Shown: piece by piece, positions 43,387 through 51,474 of the stretch
Position numbering within the stretch: position 1 is the first letter of the stretch
Layout: the number at the start of each line of letters is the position of its first letter
Source of the DNA: an uncultured Flavobacterium sp.
Lineage (GTDB): Bacteria; Bacteroidota; Bacteroidia; Flavobacteriales; Flavobacteriaceae
Length of the DNA: 64,000 bases
Reading direction: 5' to 3'
NCBI RefSeq assembly: GCF_946478785.1
Contig: NZ_CAMLDD010000001.1
Span: 186,001-250,000, forward strand
The notes under the pieces: model-generated
Database searches by the model: none
Told to the model about the DNA's origin: nothing
Seen by the model: the letters and a program-made list of their open reading frames with translations, nothing else
Position numbers and translations under genes: made by a program

Positions 43387-45947
43387 TGAAGCAATTTTTA
43401 AAGCATCCTTTTTTGAGTTTGGCATTCCTTTTTTTGTTGTCAGGATTTATTTCAAAACCCACAATAAAAAAGCCAGAGAAGGTATATTTGTTTGCCTATT
43501 CAACAGTAAAGAATAATGGCAGAAACGGTCTCCATTTTGCGTGGAGCTCCGATAAGAAAAGCTGGTTCGCCATTGGTCCTGAACATCCTTTTTTAAAGTC
43601 TGATTATGGAAGTTGGGGACCAATGGGGAAAAGTATGTCTGAAGCATTTTTGTTTAAAGACGATGCAGAAATTTTTCACTGTTTTTGGAGCGTAAAAGAC
43701 GATGTTTTGGCACATGCATCGAGCAAAGACCTGATCAATTGGAAGAGTCAGAACTACATTCAGGCAATGAAGGAGATAAAAAAAGATGCTAAACCTGTTA
43801 TTCAAAATATAAAAGTAAGCCGCAAAGACGGGCAATATAGTGTACAATGGACAGCTGAAAACACCAATTATACCTCTTTAACCAAAGATTTTAAAAATTA
43901 CAGTAAAGCAATAATTGATACCAATAAAGCACCTAATTTAAGTGAAGTTTTATTAAACGGTCAAATTGAAAAAGGTACCATTACAGAGGTAGATTGGAGT
44001 TTGGTTCAAATGCTGATTAAAACAATGGAATCTGTAAAGTTTAAGGACAAACAAAACAATACCTCTTCAAAAAGTGACAGCTTACTATTTACAGGTTTAA
44101 AACCTGTAACGGCTCAAATAGACATTAATAGCCAGCAGTCTAAAAAAATCAGCAATATGCTGACGGGCATATTTTTTGAAGATATTAATTATGCTGCAGA
44201 TGGCGGTTTGTATGGTGAACTGATTCAGAATCGTGATTTCGAATATACGCTAAACGACAAGAAAGGCAGTGATGAAAAATGGAATGCGACCATGGCGTGG
44301 AGCGGTGATTTAAAAATTGCAAAAGACAACCCGATCCATCCTAATAATCCCAATTATGCTGTGGTTACAAAAGGCGCAATCAGTAACAGCGGATTCGATG
44401 GAATTGCCCTAAAAGCCGATGAAAAATATGATTTTAGTGTATTTGCGAAAGGACAAAAAATTACTGTAAAACTAAAAGGAGCTAACGGAGAAACTTTGGC
44501 GGAAGCCGTATTAAAACCAACTGCTTCGTGGAAAAAATTAAATGCCGTTTTAAAATCATCAAAAACGGTAACCGATGCCCATTTAGAAATTAGTACAGCT
44601 GGGGAAACTGCTGTTGATATGATTTCGCTTTTTCCTCAAAAGACTTTTAAAAACCGTAAAAACGGATTGCGTGCAGACTTGGCACAAGCCATTGCAGACA
44701 TGCATCCTAAATTTGTCCGTTTTCCGGGTGGCTGTGTAGCACATGGAGATGGATTACACAATATTTACAAATGGAAAAATACCATCGGACCTTTAGAAAG
44801 CCGTGTTCCTTCAAGAAACATCTGGAATTATCATCAGTCGATGGGATTGGGATATTTTGAATATTTCCAGTTTTGCGAAGATTTGGGAGCAGAGGCGGTT
44901 CCGGTTTTAGCAGCCGGAGTTCCATGTCAGAATTCATCTGATGGTGGAGCAGGACAGCAATTTGGAATTCCGATGCAGGAAATGGACGAATATGTGCAGG
45001 ATGTATTGGATTTAATTGAATATGCTAACGGAAGCGTAAATACCGTTTGGGGTAAAAAACGTGCTGAGGCCGGTCATCCAAAACCTTTTAATCTAAAATA
45101 TATCGGAATCGGAAATGAAGATCTTATAAGCGATGTTTTCGAAGAACGCTACAGAATGATCGTAAAAGCAGTTCAGCAAGAATATCCAGAAATCATTGTA
45201 ATTGGTACTGTAGGTCCGTTCAATGAAGGAACCGATTATAACGAAGGCTGGAGAATAGCCAATGATCTGAAGCTGCCAATGGTAGACGAGCATTATTACC
45301 AAAGTCCGGGTTGGTTCATTAACAATCAGAATTTCTATGATGGTTATGACCGTTCAAAATCAAAAGTATATTTAGGAGAATATGCTTCCTGGGGAAACAA
45401 ATTTTACAACGCCCTAGCAGAAGCCCTCTATCTTACAGGGATTGAAAGAAACGGAGATGTAGTTGCCATGGCATCTTACGCACCCTTATTAGCCCGTGAG
45501 AAACACACACAGTGGAATCCCGATTTGATTTATTTTACAGGAAGTGAAGTTAAACCTACGGTTAATTATTTTGTACAACAATTATATGGGCAGAATCCGG
45601 GAGATCTTTATTTACAAAGCTCGATAAAACTTTCTGATACCAATAATGAAGTCAGTAAACGAATTGGCATATCTGCCGTTCAGGATAATGCTTCCGGGGA
45701 TTTGATTGTAAAATTGGTCAATTTGCTTCCGGTTGCCGTGACTCCATCAATAAATTTTGCTAATTTTTCAACAGCTGAAAATGTCGTTTATACTTTATTG
45801 TCGGGTGATCCAGAAAAAACAACGGCAAGACCGGTAACTCAAAAAATAGCTGCCAAAGAAGCATTTTCAAAAGAATTGCCACCATATTCTTTCGTAGTAA
45901 TACGGGTGAAGATGAGTTCTAAAACACTTTTAAACGAAACTTTTTAA
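43386..45947 (+). CDS. GH51 alpha-L-arabinofuranosidase with half-propeller N-terminus
   Basis: An 853-residue exported enzyme. Residues about 28-125 look like the first blades of a GH43-type five-bladed propeller (YLFAYSTVKNNGRNGLHFAW, then DDVLAHASSKDLINWKS), similar to the start of the neighbouring GH43 enzyme, but the rest of the propeller is missing and the catalytic Asp position is occupied by SEAFLF. A linker/Ig-like part follows. GH51 covers about 235-853: GIFFEDINYAADGGLYGEL, the barrel with MHPKFVRFPGGCVAHGD, acid/base Glu578 in GIGNED, and nucleophile Glu665 in YLGEYAS. It should release L-arabinose side chains. Start overlaps GH27 by 1 nt. Confidence 0.87.
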   Translation: MKQFLKHPFLSLAFLFLLSGFISKPTIKKPEKVYLFAYSTVKNNGRNGLHFAWSSDKKSWFAIGPEHPFLKSDYGSWGPMGKSMSEAFLFKDDAEIFHCFWSVKDDVLAHASSKDLINWKSQNYIQAMKEIKKDAKPVIQNIKVSRKDGQYSVQWTAENTNYTSLTKDFKNYSKAIIDTNKAPNLSEVLLNGQIEKGTITEVDWSLVQMLIKTMESVKFKDKQNNTSSKSDSLLFTGLKPVTAQIDINSQQSKKISNMLTGIFFEDINYAADGGLYGELIQNRDFEYTLNDKKGSDEKWNATMAWSGDLKIAKDNPIHPNNPNYAVVTKGAISNSGFDGIALKADEKYDFSVFAKGQKITVKLKGANGETLAEAVLKPTASWKKLNAVLKSSKTVTDAHLEISTAGETAVDMISLFPQKTFKNRKNGLRADLAQAIADMHPKFVRFPGGCVAHGDGLHNIYKWKNTIGPLESRVPSRNIWNYHQSMGLGYFEYFQFCEDLGAEAVPVLAAGVPCQNSSDGGAGQQFGIPMQEMDEYVQDVLDLIEYANGSVNTVWGKKRAEAGHPKPFNLKYIGIGNEDLISDVFEERYRMIVKAVQQEYPEIIVIGTVGPFNEGTDYNEGWRIANDLKLPMVDEHYYQSPGWFINNQNFYDGYDRSKSKVYLGEYASWGNKFYNALAEALYLTGIERNGDVVAMASYAPLLAREKHTQWNPDLIYFTGSEVKPTVNYFVQQLYGQNPGDLYLQSSIKLSDTNNEVSKRIGISAVQDNASGDLIVKLVNLLPVAVTPSINFANFSTAENVVYTLLSGDPEKTTARPVTQKIAAKEAFSKELPPYSFVVIRVKMSSKTLLNETF

Positions 45948-46000
45948 AATTTGCTTTAGCATCACTTTAGGAATTTAAAGCATAATAAAATTAATTGATA

Positions 46001-47932
46001 ATGAAAAGAACACAATTTTGTCTGGTACTATTGATAGCTGTTTTCAATCTATTACAAGCTCAGGAAACTCCAAAAGGAGGACCACCTGTTATTGCCGAAA
46101 AGGATTTGACAGCCTATTTATTTGTTTATTTTACAGGAAACAGAGTAGAAGAAGAAGCGGTTAATTATGCCGTAAGTGCCGATGGTTATCATTACCATAG
46201 CCTTAACAGCAACAAACCGGTTTTAGACAGCAAAGTCATCAGTTCAACAGGAGGTGTTCGTGATCCACATATTTTACGTGGAGATGACGGAAAAACATTT
46301 TATATGGTGTTGACCGATATGACTTCATCAAAAGGCTGGGACAGTAACCGTGCAATGGTCTTGCTAAAAAGTACCGATTTAATAAATTGGAAAAGCAGCG
46401 TTGTAAATATTCAGACCGCTTTTGCCGGAAATGAAAACCTCAAACGAGTTTGGGCACCTCAGACTATTTATGATGCCAAAGCAGGAAAATATATGATTTA
46501 CTTCAGCATGAAACATGGAGATGGCGCAGATAAGATTTATTATGCCTATGCCAATAAAGATTTCACAGGATTGGAAAGTGCGCCTAAAATACTATTTATT
46601 CCAAAATCCCAAAAATCCAGCATTGACGGTGATATCATAGAAAAAAACGGTGTATACCATCTTTTTTATAAAACCGAAACAGAAAACGCGGGTATCAAAG
46701 TAGCCACAACAACCGATTTGACTTCAGGAAACTGGACCGAAAACGACAATTACCTGCAACAAACCAAAGAATCGGTTGAAGGATCAAGCATCTTTAAACT
46801 CAACAATTCTGACGATTATATTTTGATGTACGATGTTTACAAAAAAGGGCAATATCAATTTACAAAAAGTACCGATTTAGAAAATTTCAAAGCGATTGAC
46901 GATGAAATTGCAATGGATTTCAAACCACGTCACGGAACTATTTTGCCTATAACACGTTCCGAATTGAAAAGGCTTATTGCAAAATGGGGAATGCCAGCCA
47001 AATTTCCAAAAATAAACAACAATCCGGTGTTGCAAGGCTATTATGCCGATCCTGATATTTTATATTCAAACAAAACTAAAAAATACTACATCTACCCAAC
47101 CAGCGATGGTTTCGATGGCTGGTCGGGGACTTATTTTAAAACCTTTTCATCAGATAATCTGGTTGACTGGAAAGAAGAGGGCGTTATTTTAGACCTTCCA
47201 AAAGACGTAAGCTGGGCCAACAGAAACGCCTGGGCACCTTGTATCATAGAGAAAAAGATAAAAGGCAAGTACAAGTACTTTTATTATTTCACAGCAGCGC
47301 AAAAAATTGGCGTTGCCGTTTCAGACAGTCCAACAGGGCCATTTAAAGATAGTGGCAAAGCTTTAGTAGCCACCAAGCCCGAAGGAGTAAAAGGCGGTCA
47401 GGAAATTGATCCAGATGTTTTTACAGATCCTAAAACCGGAAAAAGTTATTTGTACTGGGGCAATAATTATATGGCTGTAGCCGAATTGAACGATGATATG
47501 ACCTCATTCAAAGGGGATGTAAAATTAATTAAGGTTGATAAAACTTACCGCGAGGGAACATACATCATCTACAGAAAAGGAACCTATTATTTCATGTGGA
47601 GTGAAGACGATACCCGAAGCCCAAATTACAAAGTACGATACGGAACTTCAAAATCGCCTTTAGGACCAATTGAAATTCCCGAAAACAATATTGTAATTCA
47701 AGGAATCCCGGATCAGGGAATTTATGCAACTGGCCATAATTCGGTTTTACAAATTCCGAACAAAGACGAATGGTACATAACCTATCACCGATTCTCCTAC
47801 CCAACCGGAATAAAAATGGGTGAGGCCGGCGGTTATCACCGTGAAGTCTGCATCGATAAATTAGAGTTCAATCCTGACGGAACCATCAAACAGGTAATTC
47901 CGACACATCAGGGAATACAACCAATTAAATAA
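46001..47932 (+). CDS. Tandem GH43-GH43 enzyme
   Basis: A 643-residue exported protein (start at ATG 46001 because signal MKRTQFCLVLLIAVFNLLQAQ follows; an upstream TTG adds two residues). Two GH43 five-bladed propellers are in tandem. Domain 1 (about 30-325): base Asp in GGVRDPHIL, pKa Asp in SSIDGDII, acid Glu in SVEGSSIF. Domain 2 (about 335-643): Asp in YADPDILY, Asp in EIDPDVFTD, Glu in YREGTYII. Both catalytic triads look complete, so both may be active, perhaps on different linkages (arabinofuranose and galactose or xylose). It is the last gene of the operon and is followed by a strong terminator. Confidence 0.87.
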   Translation: MKRTQFCLVLLIAVFNLLQAQETPKGGPPVIAEKDLTAYLFVYFTGNRVEEEAVNYAVSADGYHYHSLNSNKPVLDSKVISSTGGVRDPHILRGDDGKTFYMVLTDMTSSKGWDSNRAMVLLKSTDLINWKSSVVNIQTAFAGNENLKRVWAPQTIYDAKAGKYMIYFSMKHGDGADKIYYAYANKDFTGLESAPKILFIPKSQKSSIDGDIIEKNGVYHLFYKTETENAGIKVATTTDLTSGNWTENDNYLQQTKESVEGSSIFKLNNSDDYILMYDVYKKGQYQFTKSTDLENFKAIDDEIAMDFKPRHGTILPITRSELKRLIAKWGMPAKFPKINNNPVLQGYYADPDILYSNKTKKYYIYPTSDGFDGWSGTYFKTFSSDNLVDWKEEGVILDLPKDVSWANRNAWAPCIIEKKIKGKYKYFYYFTAAQKIGVAVSDSPTGPFKDSGKALVATKPEGVKGGQEIDPDVFTDPKTGKSYLYWGNNYMAVAELNDDMTSFKGDVKLIKVDKTYREGTYIIYRKGTYYFMWSEDDTRSPNYKVRYGTSKSPLGPIEIPENNIVIQGIPDQGIYATGHNSVLQIPNKDEWYITYHRFSYPTGIKMGEAGGYHREVCIDKLEFNPDGTIKQVIPTHQGIQPIK

Positions 47933-47950
47933 TGCAAATTATTTAGTTGT

Positions 47951-47987
47951 AAAAAGCTGCTCTACCTTGCCCCGGAGCAGCTTTTTT
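47951..47987 (+). terminator. Terminator of the glycan operon
   Basis: AAAAGCTGCTC (47952-47962) pairs perfectly with GAGCAGCTTTT (47975-47985), 12-nt loop, and ends in a T-run. It is 19 bp after the GH43 stop. Confidence 0.88.
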
Positions 47988-48014
47988 GTTTTTAATAATT
48001 TTAAGTTTTTTAAT

Positions 48015-48085
48015 CAGGAGCTGTTTCCTGCTGTACACTATATCTTTTGTGTCGAACCCCGCCACAAAAGGATGGCGTTCCCATC
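48015..48085. ncRNA. Triple-hairpin element, possible dispersed repeat or small RNA
   Basis: Three hairpins in a row: CAGGA...TCCTG (48015-48030), CTTTTGTG...CACAAAAG (48044-48070, 11-nt loop CGAACCCCG-rich), and GATGG...CCATC (48071-48085). The pattern, with a C-rich loop, resembles a family of intergenic repeats I recall from other flavobacteria; I cannot verify this. Whether it is transcribed is unknown. Confidence 0.45.
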
Positions 48086-48273
48086 AGGGCTAGGGCTTTA
48101 GGTTTTATAATAATGTTTGTGGCATACTAATTTTATGCTAGTATTTTGAAATGCATAAACCATGTGTGCTAAAGACTATTAAAATTACAATTTCTTACTA
48201 CAAAGGATGAGACAAATTAACAGCCCTAATTAATGATTAACAGGAAATTATCATATATTTGACCAACAATAAA

Positions 48274-48357
48274 TCTGACATTTGTCAGACATAGCCACCC
48301 AATATAGGGCGGATAAGTCGGATAGTGTCAGGCATATATACAATTTGTATGCTATGT
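48274..48357. repeat. Inverted repeat at the start of the orphan-gene patch
   Basis: Outer pair ACATAGC/GCTATGT (48289-48295 and 48351-48357), inner pair GCATA/TATGC, and a neighbouring perfect 7-bp hairpin TCTGACA/TGTCAGA (48274-48289). The right end has GTTAT as in the core of attC-like elements. It is weaker than the elements at 48871 and 50522 and may or may not belong to the same family. Confidence 0.4.
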
Positions 48358-48388
48358 TATAAAGAACAGAACTTAATAAAGATAAATT

Positions 48389-48856
48389 TTGAATTGGATA
48401 ATTAGAAGCACGAAGAAATTGCATTGTCATACAAATCTAAATAATCTTTTAGATTTATCGTGGATAGACATATCAGAATTTAATTGGTTAGTGTCAGATT
48501 TAGATGTTGTAAATTTCTCCGAACTTAAACTGCCAATTGACTTTCGTGAAAATTATTCAATACTTTCTTCCGAAAATTTTAAAAAAATAATCGAATCAAA
48601 TATTCAAATCATTTGGGGCGTGATTTCAGCCGTAAAAAAATCTGAAAATCCGAAATTTGACAAAGAAAACTTTCCTTACGTAGAAGGAAATGATAACGTT
48701 TGGGAGAATGACGAATTTCAAGTGGAAAATGCGGTTTTTGAAATAACTGCTTGGGATAGCTCGTATACAATCGTGAAATTTAAAAATGCAGAATTATCAG
48801 AAAAATTTAAGAATCACTTTGACGAAGCAATAGAATTGGATAAATACAAATTTTAG
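48389..48856 (+). CDS. Orphan soluble protein, 155 aa, unknown
   Basis: Starts at TTG; an in-frame stop lies 2 codons upstream and there is no internal Met, so this start is the only reasonable one. The sequence is hydrophilic, with segments WIDISEFNWLVSDLDVV, FKKIIESNIQIIWGVISAV and a C-terminal YTIVKFKNAELSEKFKNHF helix. The pattern recalls DUF2691-type small Bacillus proteins, but this is a weak memory match. No signal peptide or catalytic motif. It is bounded by inverted-repeat elements, as are the next ORFs. Could be an immunity-type or unknown regulatory protein. Confidence 0.6.
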   Translation: MNWIIRSTKKLHCHTNLNNLLDLSWIDISEFNWLVSDLDVVNFSELKLPIDFRENYSILSSENFKKIIESNIQIIWGVISAVKKSENPKFDKENFPYVEGNDNVWENDEFQVENAVFEITAWDSSYTIVKFKNAELSEKFKNHFDEAIELDKYKF

Positions 48857-48870
48857 AACATAAAAACACA

Positions 48871-49006
48871 GCACACAATAGCCACTACAACGGATTTGGG
48901 CATTGGGCTTAATGGAAAAATAGCTTTGTATTTGTGATGATTTGACAAATCCGAAAATAGGGGCTTAATTTAGTCCCAAACCCGCTGTAGTGCCAGAACG
49001 TTGTGC
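48871..49006. repeat. attC-like long inverted repeat b
   Basis: An imperfect palindrome of 136 bp. Terminal core-like ends: GCACACAA (48871) and GTTGTGC (49000-49006). Main stem: CACTACAACGGATTTGGG (48883-48900) with CCCAAACCCGCTGTAGTG (48975-48992), 16 of 18 pairs. The inner part (48901-48974) contains GGCTTAATGGAAAAAT, closely shared with element c. Stem ends differ between b and c but stay paired. Such a shape, imperfect long stem with conserved 7-bp cores at both ends, is that of integron attC sites; it may equally be a flavobacterial palindromic repeat family. Confidence 0.65.
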
Positions 49007-49038
49007 GTAATTTTAAAGAACCTTGAAACCTACCAAAA

Positions 49039-50514
49039 GTGACTTTTTTTAAAAACATATTAAAATCTGACAAAAAAAACATGGAGAATGATTCAGAAAA
49101 TACAACAGATAAATCGTCTGAATTTGGTCTTGGTGAATTTGATATAAACGACTATCCCGAAAATTCTAGGAATAAATGCTTTTACTTTTACGAATATGAT
49201 AAACCGAATGGAGAATGGATTGAAATCGGTGAGCCAATTTGTGTAATTCGCATTGGAGAAAAAAGCGGATTTACTTTTACATCTGCAAGCATAATTGCTT
49301 CAAAATCTGGAATTTTGGAACATACTTTAAAAAAAGACGATTTGCTTTCTAATGGAAAAATTTTTTACAAACTTCATCCAAAAGGAGAATTCCAAAATGA
49401 AAATTCGATAGAAAATTCAGAATTTAAAGAATATTTTAAAAGTCCTGATTATAACTATTCGTTTGACAAATGGTTAGTCAAAGATGGTGCATACGTAAAA
49501 ATTGATGAACCAATTTTTCAATTCAATGATTCCAACCGTCAAAAGCAGACAAACTACTCAAAAAAAGCTGGCTTCATTTTTCAAATTGACCCTTGTAAAG
49601 TTGTTCTTTTGAAAAACTATGAGTTAATGTATATAATCAGAAATAGTGATGAGAAAAGAATTAGTGAGCGATTTATCAACATTCCTAATTTAATTGTCGA
49701 CGAATTTACTAATTCAAGAATAATTAATTGGCACACAGTCAGCTCACGATATGGAAGAAATATAGGTATTAAAACAAAATCCGATGACTCTACAACAGAT
49801 TTTGTTTTCACTTTAAATTACATTGATAACAATGACTACATTATATTTCATTTTAACCCAAAACAAATAAAACCAAGACAATTTGATAAAGTCTTATTTT
49901 TATTTGAAAATGGAGAACAAATTCAATTTGAATTACATGAAAACCCAATATCATCAAAAAATAAGTTGAACGAAAGAATTTTAGAATACAAAGGCTTAAT
50001 TACAAAAACTGAACTTGACCTATTTTCAAATTCTATTTTTATGAAATGGAAAATCTCATTAGTTAGCGATAAAAGAGATATTTTAGGTGGAGAAATTGGA
50101 GGTGATGACTTTTATTCAACAAAAAACAACATTCAAATAGTCATTAAAAAATTTACACGAGAATATGTAGAATTAGTAAAGAAAAATATACCAAATTACA
50201 AACCAACTGAATTAAAACAAGCAGTAGCGATTAAAGAAATTACAACAGATTTTTGTTGTGTTTATTTAATGCATGATACAAGTAACAACTATTATAAAAT
50301 AGGAATCTCTAATAAACCAGAATATAGAGAAAAAACTTTACAAAGTGAAAAACCCACAATCGAGATAATTATATCCAAGAAATTTCCAATTAGAAAAATA
50401 GCGGAAAGTATCGAGAAAGCATTACATGATACGTATTCGGAAAAAAGATTAAGAGGAGAATGGTTTGAATTAGATCTAAAGGATATCGAGCATATAATAG
50501 AAACATTAAAATAA
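49039..50514 (+). CDS. GIY-YIG (T5orf172) nuclease with lipoyl-like N-terminal repeats
   Basis: A 491-residue soluble protein. The C-terminal about 90 residues (from 405) form a GIY-YIG/T5orf172-type fold: VYLMHDTSNNYYKIGIS, then EYREKTLQSEKP, a catalytic-type helix with ESIEKALHDTYSEKR, and GEWFEL. Residues about 47-113 and 140-190 look like two single-hybrid (biotinyl/lipoyl-like) beta-modules (GEWIEIGEPICVIRIGE, ASIIASKSGILEHTL; WLVKDGAYVKIDEPIFQF). The centre is family-specific. Start GTG at 49039; an ATG 14 codons in is possible. It lies between attC-like elements b and c, in the style of a gene cassette. Substrate unknown; nuclease activity is inference. Confidence 0.7.
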   Translation: MTFFKNILKSDKKNMENDSENTTDKSSEFGLGEFDINDYPENSRNKCFYFYEYDKPNGEWIEIGEPICVIRIGEKSGFTFTSASIIASKSGILEHTLKKDDLLSNGKIFYKLHPKGEFQNENSIENSEFKEYFKSPDYNYSFDKWLVKDGAYVKIDEPIFQFNDSNRQKQTNYSKKAGFIFQIDPCKVVLLKNYELMYIIRNSDEKRISERFINIPNLIVDEFTNSRIINWHTVSSRYGRNIGIKTKSDDSTTDFVFTLNYIDNNDYIIFHFNPKQIKPRQFDKVLFLFENGEQIQFELHENPISSKNKLNERILEYKGLITKTELDLFSNSIFMKWKISLVSDKRDILGGEIGGDDFYSTKNNIQIVIKKFTREYVELVKKNIPNYKPTELKQAVAIKEITTDFCCVYLMHDTSNNYYKIGISNKPEYREKTLQSEKPTIEIIISKKFPIRKIAESIEKALHDTYSEKRLRGEWFELDLKDIEHIIETLK

Positions 50515-50521
50515 AAAACAC

Positions 50522-50653
50522 GCACAACACACGCTACAAGCAATTTGGGCATTTGGCTTAATGGAAAAATTGGTTTGTATTTGAAAGATTTGGTAAACCC
50601 GAAAGATAACGCTGATTTAATCCCAAACTGCTTGTAGCGTGGGAACGTCAGGC
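50522..50653. repeat. attC-like long inverted repeat c
   Basis: Begins GCACAAC (50522-50528), the exact inverse of GTTGTGC at the right end of element b, and ends GTCAGGC (50647-50653). Main stem ACGCTACAAGCAATTTGGG (50531-50549) with CCCAAACTGCTTGTAGCGT (50622-50640), 18 of 19 pairs. Inner sequence (about 50550-50621) is closely related to that of b. The outer stem differs in bases but pairs equally well, so the structure is conserved by compensatory change. Confidence 0.7.
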
Positions 50654-50765
50654 TGTGAAAAAAACTCTTCAAATTTAGAAAATATTCGGAGGGCTAACCA
50701 AATAAAAACTCAAATATGAGATTCTCAAGAGGTTGATTTTAGTTTTTTCACATGCTGACGTTAGC
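50644..50765. repeat. Long inverted repeat d, adjoining element c
   Basis: Left arm AACGTCAGGCTGTGAAAAAA (50644-50663) pairs with TTTTTTCACATGCTGACGTT (50743-50762) apart from a two-base mismatch; the right end reads GTTAGCG (50759-50765). It shares its left 10 bp with the right end of element c. The inner sequence is different from b and c, so it is a related shape but another sequence type. No gene lies inside. Confidence 0.65.
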
Positions 50766-50803
50766 GGTCAGGCTAAAACGACATCGCACAGTAAACAGAA
50801 ACT

Positions 50804-50932
50804 ATGACAGACGTAAACATATACAAAGGCGAGTTTTGCATTTCAACCGAAAAGGTAAAATTAGACATTGACCCAAACTGGCGCTCGTTTACACTCAACT
50901 CTGGTGCTTGCCTGTGGCGAGTACCTACATAA
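50804..50932 (+). pseudogene. Possible remnant of a GNAT acetyltransferase gene
   Basis: A 42-codon frame starts MTDVNIYKGEFCISTEKVKL and has D-I-D at about 21-23, similar to the start of small GNAT acetyltransferases. After about residue 23 the likeness ends and a stop follows. The downstream sequence to 51056 shows no continuation in any frame that I can recognise. This suggests a cut-off gene, perhaps after a deletion in the repeat-flanked patch. The call is tentative. Confidence 0.35.
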
Positions 50933-51056
50933 ATTAAAATACAAAATGTAGCGTTTGCAACGCGGGTAAATAAAACTAAAATAACTTTGCTACTCGGCAA
51001 ATCACAAAACATTACAGATAATCTTTATTGACGACGACACATCAAAAACTTTTAAC
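50933..51056. other. Gap between the gene remnant and the ABM-type gene
   Basis: 124 bp. One small hairpin GCGTT-TGC-AACGC (50951-50963). No other signal is visible. Confidence 0.4.
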
Positions 51057-51452
51057 TTGAAAAAATATATAACCCTCCTTTTCTTTATTTTTTTCAGCAA
51101 TGCAACATTTGCCCAAAAAAGTGACATGATAATTAGAATTTCAGAAATAGAAATTGAACCGTCCTTTCTAAAAGAATATCTGGATATTCTCAATGAAGAA
51201 GCGAGTGAGTCAGTTAAACTCGAACCAGGGGTCATTTCAATTTTTCCGATGTTTCAAAGGGAGGATCATAACCAAATTAGAATTCTTGAAATTTATGCTG
51301 ATAAAAAAGCATATGAGTCCCACTTAAAAACGCCACATTTCCTGAAATACAAAACCACGACTATTAAAATGGTTAAATCTCTAAAATTGGTGGATATGGA
51401 GGCTTCTGATTCAATCACCATGAAAGAAATATTTAAGAAAATTCAAAAATAA
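51057..51452 (+). CDS. Exported ABM-fold (antibiotic biosynthesis monooxygenase-like) protein
   Basis: 131 residues from a TTG start, chosen because a signal peptide follows (KKYITLLFFIFFSNATFAQ). The mature part fits the dimeric alpha+beta barrel ABM fold: IRISEIEIEPSFLKEYLDIL, then EPGVISIFPMFQREDHNQIR, then EIYADKKAYESHLKTPHFLKY. Members include monooxygenases, heme-degrading enzymes and quinol-type proteins; most here are of unknown function. Secretion to the periplasm is unusual for ABM proteins but seen in Bacteroidota. It is the last gene of the repeat-bounded patch; the following gene is convergent. Confidence 0.8.
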   Translation: MKKYITLLFFIFFSNATFAQKSDMIIRISEIEIEPSFLKEYLDILNEEASESVKLEPGVISIFPMFQREDHNQIRILEIYADKKAYESHLKTPHFLKYKTTTIKMVKSLKLVDMEASDSITMKEIFKKIQK

Positions 51453-51474
51453 GATTGCTGTCAACACAAATTAA

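Larger units (their letters stand above)
47988..48388. other. Intergenic region with structured repeat and hairpins
   Basis: 400 bp between the terminator and the first orphan gene. It contains a triple-hairpin element (48015-48085), a perfect TCTGACA-TT-TGTCAGA hairpin (48274-48289) and a larger inverted repeat (ACATAGC at 48289-48295 with GCTATGT at 48351-48357, with an inner GCATA...TATGC at 48332-48352). No gene is convincing here. Confidence 0.6.

Noticed and set aside
43593..43847. An 84-codon minus-strand frame in the GH51 N-terminal part
   Set aside because: Antisense shadow of the half-propeller coding region with no features of its own.
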